From NCBI GenBank assembly GCA_028680875.1, contig JAQUJQ010000129.1:1-5180 (forward strand): 5,180 nucleotides of DNA, in the 5' to 3' direction. The DNA comes from Eubacteriales bacterium. GTDB taxonomy: Bacteria; Bacillota; Clostridia; Peptostreptococcales; Anaerovoracaceae. Below the pieces are notes generated by a model, which was not told where the DNA came from, ran no database searches, and saw only the letters and a program-made list of their open reading frames with translations. The position numbers and the translations under genes are program-made. Positions 1 to 5,180 of this stretch are shown here, in pieces. Positions within the stretch are counted from its first letter, which is position 1, and the number at the start of each line of letters is the position of its first letter.

Positions 1-1
1 C

Positions 2-1090
2 GAAAAGCAGACTTTAGAAATAATAAAAGTACTTTATCGCGGAGCTAAGATTCTGATCTTAGACGAGCCTACGGCTGTATTGACGCCCCAAGAGATCAAA
101 CGACTATTTCAAATTCTTCGCAATATGCGGGAGCAGGGATGTGCAGTTGTCATCATTACTCATAAGTTAAATGAGGTTATGGAAATAAGCGATAGGATTA
201 CGGTATTACGAAAGGGAAAAACTATCGGGACCGTAAAGACGTCTGAGGTACAGGTTCCTGCTCTTATAGAGATGATGGTGGGGAAAAAGGTGGATTTAGA
301 AATCAAAAAGGAGAAAATGCCGATACCAAAGAAATCCCTGTTGGAGGTGGACAACCTTTACGTTTTGAATCACGATCATAAGCTGGCTCTTGAAGAAATC
401 TCTTTTTCTCTCTATGAAGGAGAAATCCTGGGTATTGCGGGTGTAGCGGGAAGCGGTCAAAAGGAAATCTGTGAAACCATTGCCGGATTAACTCGGGCAG
501 AGAGAGGGCGAATATTTTTTGAAGGAGAGAATATTATCGGAAAAAGTCCCAGAGATATTATACGCTTAGGCATCCGTATGGGTTTTATTCCGGAGGACCG
601 TCTTGGAATGGGACTGGTCGGGTCAATGGATATTGTTCATAATTTGATTCTCAAGGATTATCAGAATCAGCCGGGTATTTTTTTAAAAAGAGGTCCTTGC
701 GAAGTAAAGGCTAAGGCTATTGTAAATCGACTGGATATTCAAACCCCGGGTATTCATTTTCCGGTTAAAAAATTATCCGGCGGAAATATTCAAAAGGTAC
801 TCTTGGGCAGGGAAATCGACTCCAATCCTAAAGTATTGATTACTGCCTATCCGGTAAGAGGATTGGATATAGGTGCATCCTATAAGATCTATGATTTGCT
901 GAATGAACAAAAAAGTAAGGGCGTGGGTATTTTATTTATAGGTGAGGATTTGGATGTACTAATGGATCTTTGCGACCGTATCATGGTATTTTGTATTGGG
1001 AAAATTGCAGGGATAGTGAATCCCGATGAGGTTACTAAGGAAGAAATCGGTCTTATGATGACCGGAGGAAAGGAGGTATCGCTCTCATGA
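2..1090 (+). CDS. Nucleoside ABC transporter, double-domain ATP-binding protein (NupO/YufO-like), 5' end missing
   Basis: This is the ATPase subunit of a nucleoside (BMP-family) ABC importer; it powers the two permeases encoded next. The reading frame is open from base 2, so the gene enters from the left edge. The first possible start in view, a TTG at 80, lies inside the Walker B region and is not a real start. 362 residues are visible; the family is usually about 510, so about 150 are missing, including the first Walker A. Domain 1 retains the end of its signature motif (EKQ at visible residues 1-3), Walker B ILILDEPT (17-24, Asp21, catalytic Glu22) and the H-loop His54. Domain 2 (about 114-355) has a Walker A with Gln153-Lys154 in place of Lys-Ser/Thr, signature LSGGN (258-262), a degenerate Walker B (ITAYPVRGLD) and Glu315 where the switch His normally sits. 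A degenerate second site is normal for this family; Tyr283 is less usual. The stop overlaps the next gene's start as ATGA. Exact substrate is inferred, not shown. Confidence 0.93.
   Translation, partial: EKQTLEIIKVLYRGAKILILDEPTAVLTPQEIKRLFQILRNMREQGCAVVIITHKLNEVMEISDRITVLRKGKTIGTVKTSEVQVPALIEMMVGKKVDLEIKKEKMPIPKKSLLEVDNLYVLNHDHKLALEEISFSLYEGEILGIAGVAGSGQKEICETIAGLTRAERGRIFFEGENIIGKSPRDIIRLGIRMGFIPEDRLGMGLVGSMDIVHNLILKDYQNQPGIFLKRGPCEVKAKAIVNRLDIQTPGIHFPVKKLSGGNIQKVLLGREIDSNPKVLITAYPVRGLDIGASYKIYDLLNEQKSKGVGILFIGEDLDVLMDLCDRIMVFCIGKIAGIVNPDEVTKEEIGLMMTGGKEVSLS
1069..1077 (+). promoter_or_regulatory. Ribosome binding site for the first permease
   Basis: AAAGGAGGT lies inside the end of the ATPase gene, 9 bases before the ATG at 1087. 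It is a near-perfect anti-16S match. With the ATGA overlap it fixes the permease start and suggests translational coupling. Confidence 0.85.
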
Positions 1091-2166
1091 AAGGTATTCA
1101 TATTAGTAAACGAGAGGACTTGCCTAAGAAAAGAGAGACGGTCATCCGCATCCTTGCAGTAATTTTATCTATTGTATGTGCAGGCCTGGTCATTTGGATA
1201 TTAGGGTATAATCCGATAGAGGTATTCCCCAGTATGATTACCGGAGCTTTAGGTACGGAAATCAGATTGCAGCAAACCATTCTTAAAGCCATACCACTAA
1301 TCGTAACATCACTTGGGATATTAGTGGCTTTCAAAATGAAATTCTGGAATATTGGCGGGGAAGGGCAGATTATTATGGGTGCTCTTGCAGCTTCCTATAT
1401 AGCTTTAAATATGGATTCTCTGCCCAAAGTAATACTATTGCCGCTGATGGCATTAGCTGCTATGATTGCAGGAGGATTTTGGGCTTTTATTCCTGCGTTT
1501 TTTAAAGCAAAAATGGGAGTAAATGAAACCATTTTTACATTAATGCTCAATTATATCGCCATCAAATATGTTACATACTTGCAGTATGGACCTTGGAAGT
1601 CACCGGAATCTCAAGGCTTTCCAAAGGTTGCTACATTTTCAGATAACGCAGTATTACCCAAGCTTTTTGGCATACACATCGGCTGGTTGATTGCATTACT
1701 TTTAGTTGTTATCGTTTATATCTTTATTAATCATACAAAAAAAGGATTTGAAATATCCGTAGTAGGGGAAAGCAGAGAAACAGCAAGGTATGCAGGTATG
1801 AATATCGCAACAATAATCCTTATAGCAATGTTTATTTCCGGAGGTTTATGTGGCCTGACCGGGATGATTCAGGCATCCGCTGTGGAAAAAACTCTATCGG
1901 CTAATCTTTCCGGCGGTTATGGTTTTACAGCCATCATCACCACATGGTTGGCTCGATTAAATGCTATAGCCGTTCTTTTCGTCTGTATTGCATTTGCAAT
2001 TTTGCTTCAAGGCGGTGCCTATATTCAGATCTCGATGCAGATTCCTGCAGCTGTAGCGGATATGATGCAGGGTATCATCCTGTTTTTTGTATTGGGCAGT
2101 GAATTTTTCTTACAGTATAAAGTTATTTTTACGGGCAGTATTAGGAAAGCGAAGGAGGTGGCATAA
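1087..2166 (+). CDS. Nucleoside ABC transporter permease, NupP/YufP-like (BPD_transp_2 family)
   Basis: This is one of two membrane subunits that form the substrate channel of a nucleoside importer. The 359-residue length fits the YufP branch, which is longer than the YufQ branch. A basic cytoplasmic N-terminus (residues 1-17) precedes a first helix at about 18-40, and roughly nine or ten hydrophobic segments follow. Recognisable family motifs are FWNIGGEGQ (87-94), the conserved Asn-Ile-Gly-x-Glu-Gly-Gln region, and the cytoplasmic segment VVGESRETARYAGMN (225-239), which probably contacts the ATPase and has a counterpart in the next gene. A Gly-rich segment (274-280) precedes the last helices. 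The ATG at 1087 overlaps the ATPase stop by four bases and has a strong ribosome binding site. The stop overlaps the next start by one base (TAATG). The family assignment is firm; nucleoside specificity is inferred from family and gene order. Confidence 0.93.
   Translation: MKGIHISKREDLPKKRETVIRILAVILSIVCAGLVIWILGYNPIEVFPSMITGALGTEIRLQQTILKAIPLIVTSLGILVAFKMKFWNIGGEGQIIMGALAASYIALNMDSLPKVILLPLMALAAMIAGGFWAFIPAFFKAKMGVNETIFTLMLNYIAIKYVTYLQYGPWKSPESQGFPKVATFSDNAVLPKLFGIHIGWLIALLLVVIVYIFINHTKKGFEISVVGESRETARYAGMNIATIILIAMFISGGLCGLTGMIQASAVEKTLSANLSGGYGFTAIITTWLARLNAIAVLFVCIAFAILLQGGAYIQISMQIPAAVADMMQGIILFFVLGSEFFLQYKVIFTGSIRKAKEVA
2152..2160 (+). promoter_or_regulatory. Ribosome binding site for the second permease
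   Basis: AAGGAGGTG ends 5 bases before the ATG at 2166 and lies within the last codons of the preceding permease. It supports the chosen start and coupling through the TAATG junction. Confidence 0.85.
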
Positions 2167-3092
2167 TGGAAGGGTTTTTTGCAGCTACTGTGATTGCAAG
2201 CATGCCTCTGCTGTTTGCCACTATAGGAGAAATTATCACTGAAAAATCCGGTCATCTGAACCTTGGCGTAGAAGGCTTGATGCTCATGGGTGCTATCATG
2301 GGCTTTGTTGTAGGATATGGATCAGGAAATCCGTTCATGGCGTTGCTGGGTGCGCTTTTAGCCGGAGCAGCGGGTTCATTAATCTATGCTTTTCTTACGG
2401 TATCTCTCAGAGCCAATCAAGTTGTAACAGGGTTGACCCTGACCATTTTCGGTACAGGTTTTGCAAGTTTTATCGGAAAAACTTATGTCGGTATGGTGGT
2501 GCCACAAGAGATAAAGAGTTTTTTCAGGCAAGTTGATGTTCCGTTATTGGGGGATATCCCATTTTTAGGCCCTGTTTTTTTTCAACAAGATATATTTATA
2601 TATTTCGGATATCTATTAGTCCTTGTCAGCAGTATCTATCTGTTTAAGACAAGAGCAGGATTGAATCTACGGGCGGTTGGTGAAAATGCAGCAGCATCGG
2701 ATGCTTCCGGGATTAATGTAAACTTATATAAATATATTCACATCTGCTTAGGTGGCGGACTTTGCGGTTTGGGCGGCGCTTACATGTCTTTGGTCATGAT
2801 GTCCGTATGGCAGGAAAATGTTGTGGCAGGTCGGGGATGGATTGCTGTAGCTTTAGTAATTTTTGCTTCCTGGAACCCGGTGAAGGCTTTAATTGGCTCT
2901 TTACTCTTCGGAGGTTTATCAATATTAGGCTTCAGGCTTCAGAGTATGGGAATTCATATCTCTCAGTATTGGGTGGATATGTTACCTTATGCAGCCACTA
3001 TTATTATTATTATATTAAGCTCTACGAAAAATAAAAAAGAAAATCAACCTCCGGCCGATTTAAGCAATCCTTATTTCCGGGAGGAACGCTGA
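2166..3092 (+). CDS. Nucleoside ABC transporter permease, NupQ/YufQ-like (BPD_transp_2 family)
   Basis: This is the second membrane subunit of the importer, expected to pair with the preceding permease. The 308-residue length is typical of the YufQ branch. Family signatures are GHLNLGVEGLMLMGA (29-43), matching the Asn-x-Gly-x-Glu-Gly motif of the partner; the cytoplasmic loop LRAVGENAAASDASGINV (168-185), the probable ATPase contact; and AGRGWIAVALVIFASWNP (221-238), a strongly conserved stretch of this branch. About eight or nine hydrophobic segments are visible, the last at about 268-285 with five consecutive Ile residues. A charged cytoplasmic tail rich in Lys, Asn and Glu follows. The start is fixed by the ribosome binding site and the one-base overlap with the previous stop. 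This is the last gene of the importer block; a 73-base gap with a new promoter follows. Confidence 0.94.
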   Translation: MEGFFAATVIASMPLLFATIGEIITEKSGHLNLGVEGLMLMGAIMGFVVGYGSGNPFMALLGALLAGAAGSLIYAFLTVSLRANQVVTGLTLTIFGTGFASFIGKTYVGMVVPQEIKSFFRQVDVPLLGDIPFLGPVFFQQDIFIYFGYLLVLVSSIYLFKTRAGLNLRAVGENAAASDASGINVNLYKYIHICLGGGLCGLGGAYMSLVMMSVWQENVVAGRGWIAVALVIFASWNPVKALIGSLLFGGLSILGFRLQSMGIHISQYWVDMLPYAATIIIIILSSTKNKKENQPPADLSNPYFREER

Positions 3093-3113
3093 TTTTTTGA
3101 TAGGGAAACCCTC

Positions 3114-3142
3114 TTGATAATTAGAAACAGAAAGATTATACT
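3114..3142 (+). promoter_or_regulatory. Predicted SigA-type promoter
   Basis: TTGATA at 3114-3119 and TATACT at 3137-3142 are separated by exactly 17 bases, and each hexamer differs from the vegetative consensus at one position. No extended -10 TG is present. Transcription would start near 3149, giving a leader of under 20 bases that consists almost entirely of the ribosome binding site. It sits in the only real gap of the window and would drive the three downstream genes. No operator-like inverted repeat overlaps it, apart from a short AGGG-AAA-CCCT palindrome just upstream at 3102-3112. Confidence 0.7.
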
Positions 3143-3151
3143 ATTATTAAG

Positions 3152-3160
3152 GGGGGAGGA
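3152..3160 (+). promoter_or_regulatory. Ribosome binding site for the Lit-like membrane protein
   Basis: A purine-rich run containing GGAGG at 3155-3159 lies 6 bases before the ATG at 3166 and supports that start. Confidence 0.8.
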
Positions 3161-3165
3161 AGAGT

Positions 3166-3798
3166 ATGAGATTACTGTTACGTGTTTTATTTGCCGTACT
3201 TATATTTTGCCTTCCGGTTTTTTCTATTCTTGCGGCAGAAAATATAATTTGCCGGGCACCTGATCTTTATACTTATGAATTCACTAAAACCCAGATTACT
3301 CGAGAAGCAAGGATTGGTGTGTCCGAACGAGATCTTGGCGAATTTTTTTCGGATTATTTTTTAGGCAAGAAGAAAGAGTTTTCCTACATAACTGAATACC
3401 AGGATAAAGAGCAGGACCTTTTTAATATACGAGAAAATAATGTTATGAGTAATATCAGAAAGTTGCTAAATCAATTGACTCTTTTTATGCTCGGAGTTGT
3501 TTTGATTACCATAGCAGTTTATTGGGTATTATTGCATTATAATAGGAAAGAAGGAATACGACTGGCATTTAAATGGAGTCTTGTATTCTATGGAATTTTA
3601 TGGCTTACCTTTGGTTTGATTTTGTTCCCCCGGACACCTTTTAAAAGTCTTGAAACAGAAGACTTATTGTTTAGTATGATTACATCAGGGTTTATCACCG
3701 ATTGGTTTTTAGCGGGTATATTTATTTCTGCTGTGATTATGATAATCCTGGGTTCGATAACTTGGAAACTGACTAAACCCAGGAGGATGTTTTGGTAA
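3166..3798 (+). CDS. Small integral membrane protein resembling DUF1461/TIGR01906 (Lit-like), catalytic histidines apparently absent
   Basis: The layout is that of DUF1461/TIGR01906 membrane proteins of Gram-positive bacteria: an N-terminal helix (about 5-24) resembling an uncleaved or cleaved signal, an extracytoplasmic domain (25-103), then helices at about 104-124, 133-154 and 179-201. Length (210) is close to the family's. The best anchors are APDLYTYEF (31-39), a GVSERDLGEFFSDYF segment (51-65) and DLFNIRE (84-90), followed by a poorly matching stretch. Characterised members, the Lit lipoprotein intramolecular transacylases, move an acyl chain within the lipoprotein N-terminus and use two conserved His residues, one just after the NxRE motif and one in an FHxxF motif near the third helix. 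Here the aligned positions read Val93 and Pro155, and the only His in the protein is His124, in the membrane-proximal 'LLHYNR'. Lit activity is therefore doubtful. There is no lipobox. It has its own promoter and lies 12 bases upstream of the DJ-1 gene. The family call is from motif memory and is moderately sure; function is unknown. Confidence 0.65.
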   Translation: MRLLLRVLFAVLIFCLPVFSILAAENIICRAPDLYTYEFTKTQITREARIGVSERDLGEFFSDYFLGKKKEFSYITEYQDKEQDLFNIRENNVMSNIRKLLNQLTLFMLGVVLITIAVYWVLLHYNRKEGIRLAFKWSLVFYGILWLTFGLILFPRTPFKSLETEDLLFSMITSGFITDWFLAGIFISAVIMIILGSITWKLTKPRRMFW

Positions 3799-3805
3799 AA
3801 GGAGG
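3799..3805 (+). promoter_or_regulatory. Ribosome binding site deciding the DJ-1 start
   Basis: AAGGAGG lies 5 bases before the ATG at 3811 but only 2 bases before the in-frame GTG at 3808. The spacing favours the ATG as the true start. Confidence 0.8.
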
Positions 3806-3810
3806 CAGTG

Positions 3811-4359
3811 ATGAAGGTATATGTACATTTTGCAAACGGCTTTGAGGAAATTGAAGCTCTAACTGTGGTGGATGTATTGAGGCGTGCTGAAGTTCATACA
3901 GAAACCGTTTCCGTCAGTGGAGATTTGATTGTTACTGGAGCTCATGGAGTGCCGGTTCAAACGGATATTTTATTTGATGAAGCAGATTACGATAATTGCT
4001 TAATGATTGTTTTGCCGGGAGGAATGCCCGGAACTACTAATTTGGCAGCTCACGAGGGTTTATGCAGAAAGATTAAAGAATTTGCTGATGATAACAAATG
4101 GATTGCGGCTATCTGTGCAGCACCGATGGTCTTCGGAGAAATGGGTTTATTAAAAGGTAAGACGGCAGTTATTTATCCGGGTATGGAAAAGTACCTGATT
4201 GATGCAAAAATAGGCCGTAATAACGTGGAAGTTGACGGAGCGGTAATTACATCTAAGGGACCGGGTACGGCTATTGAATTTGCACTTACATTAGTAAAGG
4301 TTCTTAAAGGCATTTCTGCAGTCAATCAATTAAAGAGTGCCATGCTCTTAGAGAAATAA
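3811..4359 (+). CDS. DJ-1/PfpI-family protein (DJ-1/YajL/ThiJ-like)
   Basis: This is a cytoplasmic single-domain DJ-1 superfamily protein, 182 residues from the ATG at 3811, the usual length for the bacterial DJ-1/YajL branch. Visible landmarks are FANGFEEIEALT (7-18), whose Glu15 corresponds to the conserved Glu that hydrogen-bonds the reactive Cys; LPGGMPG (68-74), which forms the oxyanion region; IAAICAAP (98-105) with nucleophile-elbow Cys102; IYPGMEKYL (121-129); and TSKGPGTAIEFAL (147-159), the DJ-1 branch hallmark. The position equivalent to human His126 is not a His, as is common in bacterial members. Relatives have been reported to act as redox-responsive chaperones, glyoxalase III or deglycases, some of which is disputed, so the family name is safer than an activity. 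The gene follows the Lit-like gene after 12 bases and precedes the MFS gene by 21 bases, suggesting one transcript. Strong assignment to the family, weak to a specific reaction. Confidence 0.93.
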   Translation: MKVYVHFANGFEEIEALTVVDVLRRAEVHTETVSVSGDLIVTGAHGVPVQTDILFDEADYDNCLMIVLPGGMPGTTNLAAHEGLCRKIKEFADDNKWIAAICAAPMVFGEMGLLKGKTAVIYPGMEKYLIDAKIGRNNVEVDGAVITSKGPGTAIEFALTLVKVLKGISAVNQLKSAMLLEK

Positions 4360-4364
4360 TTAAT

Positions 4365-4372
4365 AAGTAGGT
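4365..4372 (+). promoter_or_regulatory. Weak ribosome binding site for the MFS transporter
   Basis: AAGTAGGT differs from the ideal AAGGAGGT at one base and lies 8 bases before the ATG at 4381. It is weaker than the other sites in the window, so lower translation is likely. Confidence 0.55.
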
Positions 4373-4380
4373 AAACTGGT

Positions 4381-5180
4381 ATGGAGCGTTGGAAAGTAAA
4401 CCTGTATACCCTCTGGGTCACACAGGTTTTTTCCTTAATGGGATTTGGTTTTTGTATTCCTTTTGTCCCGTTTTTTCTACAAGATCTAGGAGTGTCAGAC
4501 CCGGTTCAGCTCAGCTATTATGTAGGTTTATCCTCAACTTTACCTGCAGCTACGATGGCAGTGGCTGCTCCGGTTTGGGGAATTGCTTCTGATCGCTACG
4601 GACGGAAGATGATGATTATGCGAGCCATGTTTTTTGCGGCTGTATTGCTTGCATTAATGGGTTTGTCACAAAGTGTATTTCAATTTATGGTGCTTCGTGC
4701 GTTACAAGGAGTTTTTACCGGTACGGTTACTGCAAGCATGAGTTTCGTGTCTGCAAATACACCTGAAAACCGAATTTCCTATGCCTTAGGCTTAATGACA
4801 TCTTCAAATTTTTTAGGCTATTCTGTCGGCCCGTTTATCGGAGGTATGATAGCGGAATTATTAGGGTACAGAATTTGCTTTGCCATAGGGGGAGGCCTGA
4901 TGACTATCGGATTTTTCCTGGTGGTTTTCTTGGTAAAAGAGGATAAAAACACTTACGGATATAGGATTCGTTCGGAAGAAGGATCAAAAGGCAAGAGATT
5001 ACAGGTTCTTTCACCATTTATCGTAGTTGTTCTTATTTCTTTGCTGTTTCAAAGAATTTCAAGATCTGTATTTGTCCCTTTTATTCCTCTTTATGTACAA
5101 GAAACTTTGGGTACAATGGTTGGAGCCGCCACTTATACAGGTATAATAAGTGGAGCTACAGGTTTTGCAACTGCCTTGGC
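4381..5180 (+). CDS. MFS drug efflux transporter, MdtG-like (DHA1 type), 3' end missing
   Basis: A proton-coupled exporter of the major facilitator superfamily; the frame stays open to the right edge, giving 266 complete residues of an expected 400 or so. An in-frame TAA at 4372 makes the ATG at 4381 the first available start. Motif A is GIASDRYGRK (67-76) in the loop between helices 2 and 3, with Asp71 and Arg75 in place. LRALQG (105-110) matches motif B in helix 4. GYSVGPFIGG (146-155) is motif C of helix 5, the antiporter motif that marks drug:H+ exporters. Six N-terminal-half helices lie at about 11-33, 46-68, 77-96, 100-122, 137-160 and 164-185. A charged central loop (186-208) precedes helix 7 and part of helix 8. 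The N-terminal WKVNL and the overall pattern recall MdtG (YceE). The substrate cannot be read from sequence. The gene probably shares the transcript that begins at 3149. Confidence 0.92.
   Translation, partial: MERWKVNLYTLWVTQVFSLMGFGFCIPFVPFFLQDLGVSDPVQLSYYVGLSSTLPAATMAVAAPVWGIASDRYGRKMMIMRAMFFAAVLLALMGLSQSVFQFMVLRALQGVFTGTVTASMSFVSANTPENRISYALGLMTSSNFLGYSVGPFIGGMIAELLGYRICFAIGGGLMTIGFFLVVFLVKEDKNTYGYRIRSEEGSKGKRLQVLSPFIVVVLISLLFQRISRSVFVPFIPLYVQETLGTMVGAATYTGIISGATGFATAL

Noticed and set aside
80..82. TTG at 80 as the start of the ATPase gene.
   Set aside because: The frame is open back to base 2 and encodes the Walker B motif upstream of this codon, so it is an internal Leu.
3000..3011. 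Four tandem ATT units near the end of the second permease, a possible slippage site.
   Set aside because: They are in-frame Ile codons in the last membrane helix. A three-base unit cannot cause frameshift phase variation, and the tract is short.
2762..3034. A 90-codon open frame overlapping the second permease in another frame.
   Set aside because: It lies wholly inside a strongly conserved permease gene, has no ribosome binding site and no recognisable family; it is a shadow frame.
3048..3098. Inverted repeat CCTCCGG / CCGGGAGG (3048-3054 and 3077-3084) followed by six T at 3093-3098, a possible intrinsic terminator for the importer genes.
   Set aside because: The stem has a bulged G and a 22-base loop, the T-run starts 8 bases after the stem, and the hairpin lies inside coding sequence. 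It could act weakly but is not a canonical terminator.
3102..3112. Small palindrome AGGG-AAA-CCCT just upstream of the promoter.
   Set aside because: The stem is only 4 bp with no T-run after it. It is too short to call a terminator or operator.
4333..4349. Inverted repeat AAGAG / CTCTT near the end of the DJ-1 gene.
   Set aside because: A five-pair stem inside coding sequence with no T-run; unlikely to terminate transcription before the MFS gene.
4389..4592. A 67-codon open frame at the start of the MFS gene.
   Set aside because: It is out of frame with the real MFS gene, which begins at 4381 and shows motifs A, B and C. The open frame is a by-product of that coding sequence.

Overview
The window is AT-rich, and all of its genes lie on the + strand. 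Most starts carry strong AGGAGG-type ribosome binding sites, and genes are tightly packed with ATGA or TAATG overlaps. This suggests a low-GC Gram-positive bacterium (Bacillota, probably a clostridial lineage). Protein family content supports the phylum, but nothing here identifies a genus.

The left block (1-3092) is most of a nucleoside ABC importer operon of the NupOPQ (YufOPQ) type. It holds the C-terminal two thirds of a double-domain ATPase (2-1090, cut by the window edge) and then two different permeases (1087-2166 and 2166-3092). Consecutive genes overlap by 4 and 1 bases, so translation is probably coupled. The usual partner, a BMP-family substrate-binding lipoprotein, is not in view and may lie upstream.

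A 73-base gap (3093-3165) has no convincing terminator but contains a near-consensus SigA-type promoter (TTGATA, 17 bases, TATACT). That promoter would drive a second block: a small four-helix membrane protein resembling the DUF1461/TIGR01906 (Lit-like) family (3166-3798), a DJ-1/PfpI-family protein (3811-4359), and an MdtG-like MFS efflux transporter (4381 to the right edge, incomplete). Gaps of 12 and 21 bases without a terminator suggest that these three genes are co-transcribed.

Most of the window is ordinary for Bacillota. The item most worth a second look is the Lit-like membrane protein. It appears to lack both histidines regarded as catalytic in characterised Lit lipoprotein transacylases, so it is either a divergent non-Lit branch or an inactive relative. 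I found no RNA genes, CRISPR arrays, mobile elements or long repeats, and I see no clear evidence of a new multi-gene system.
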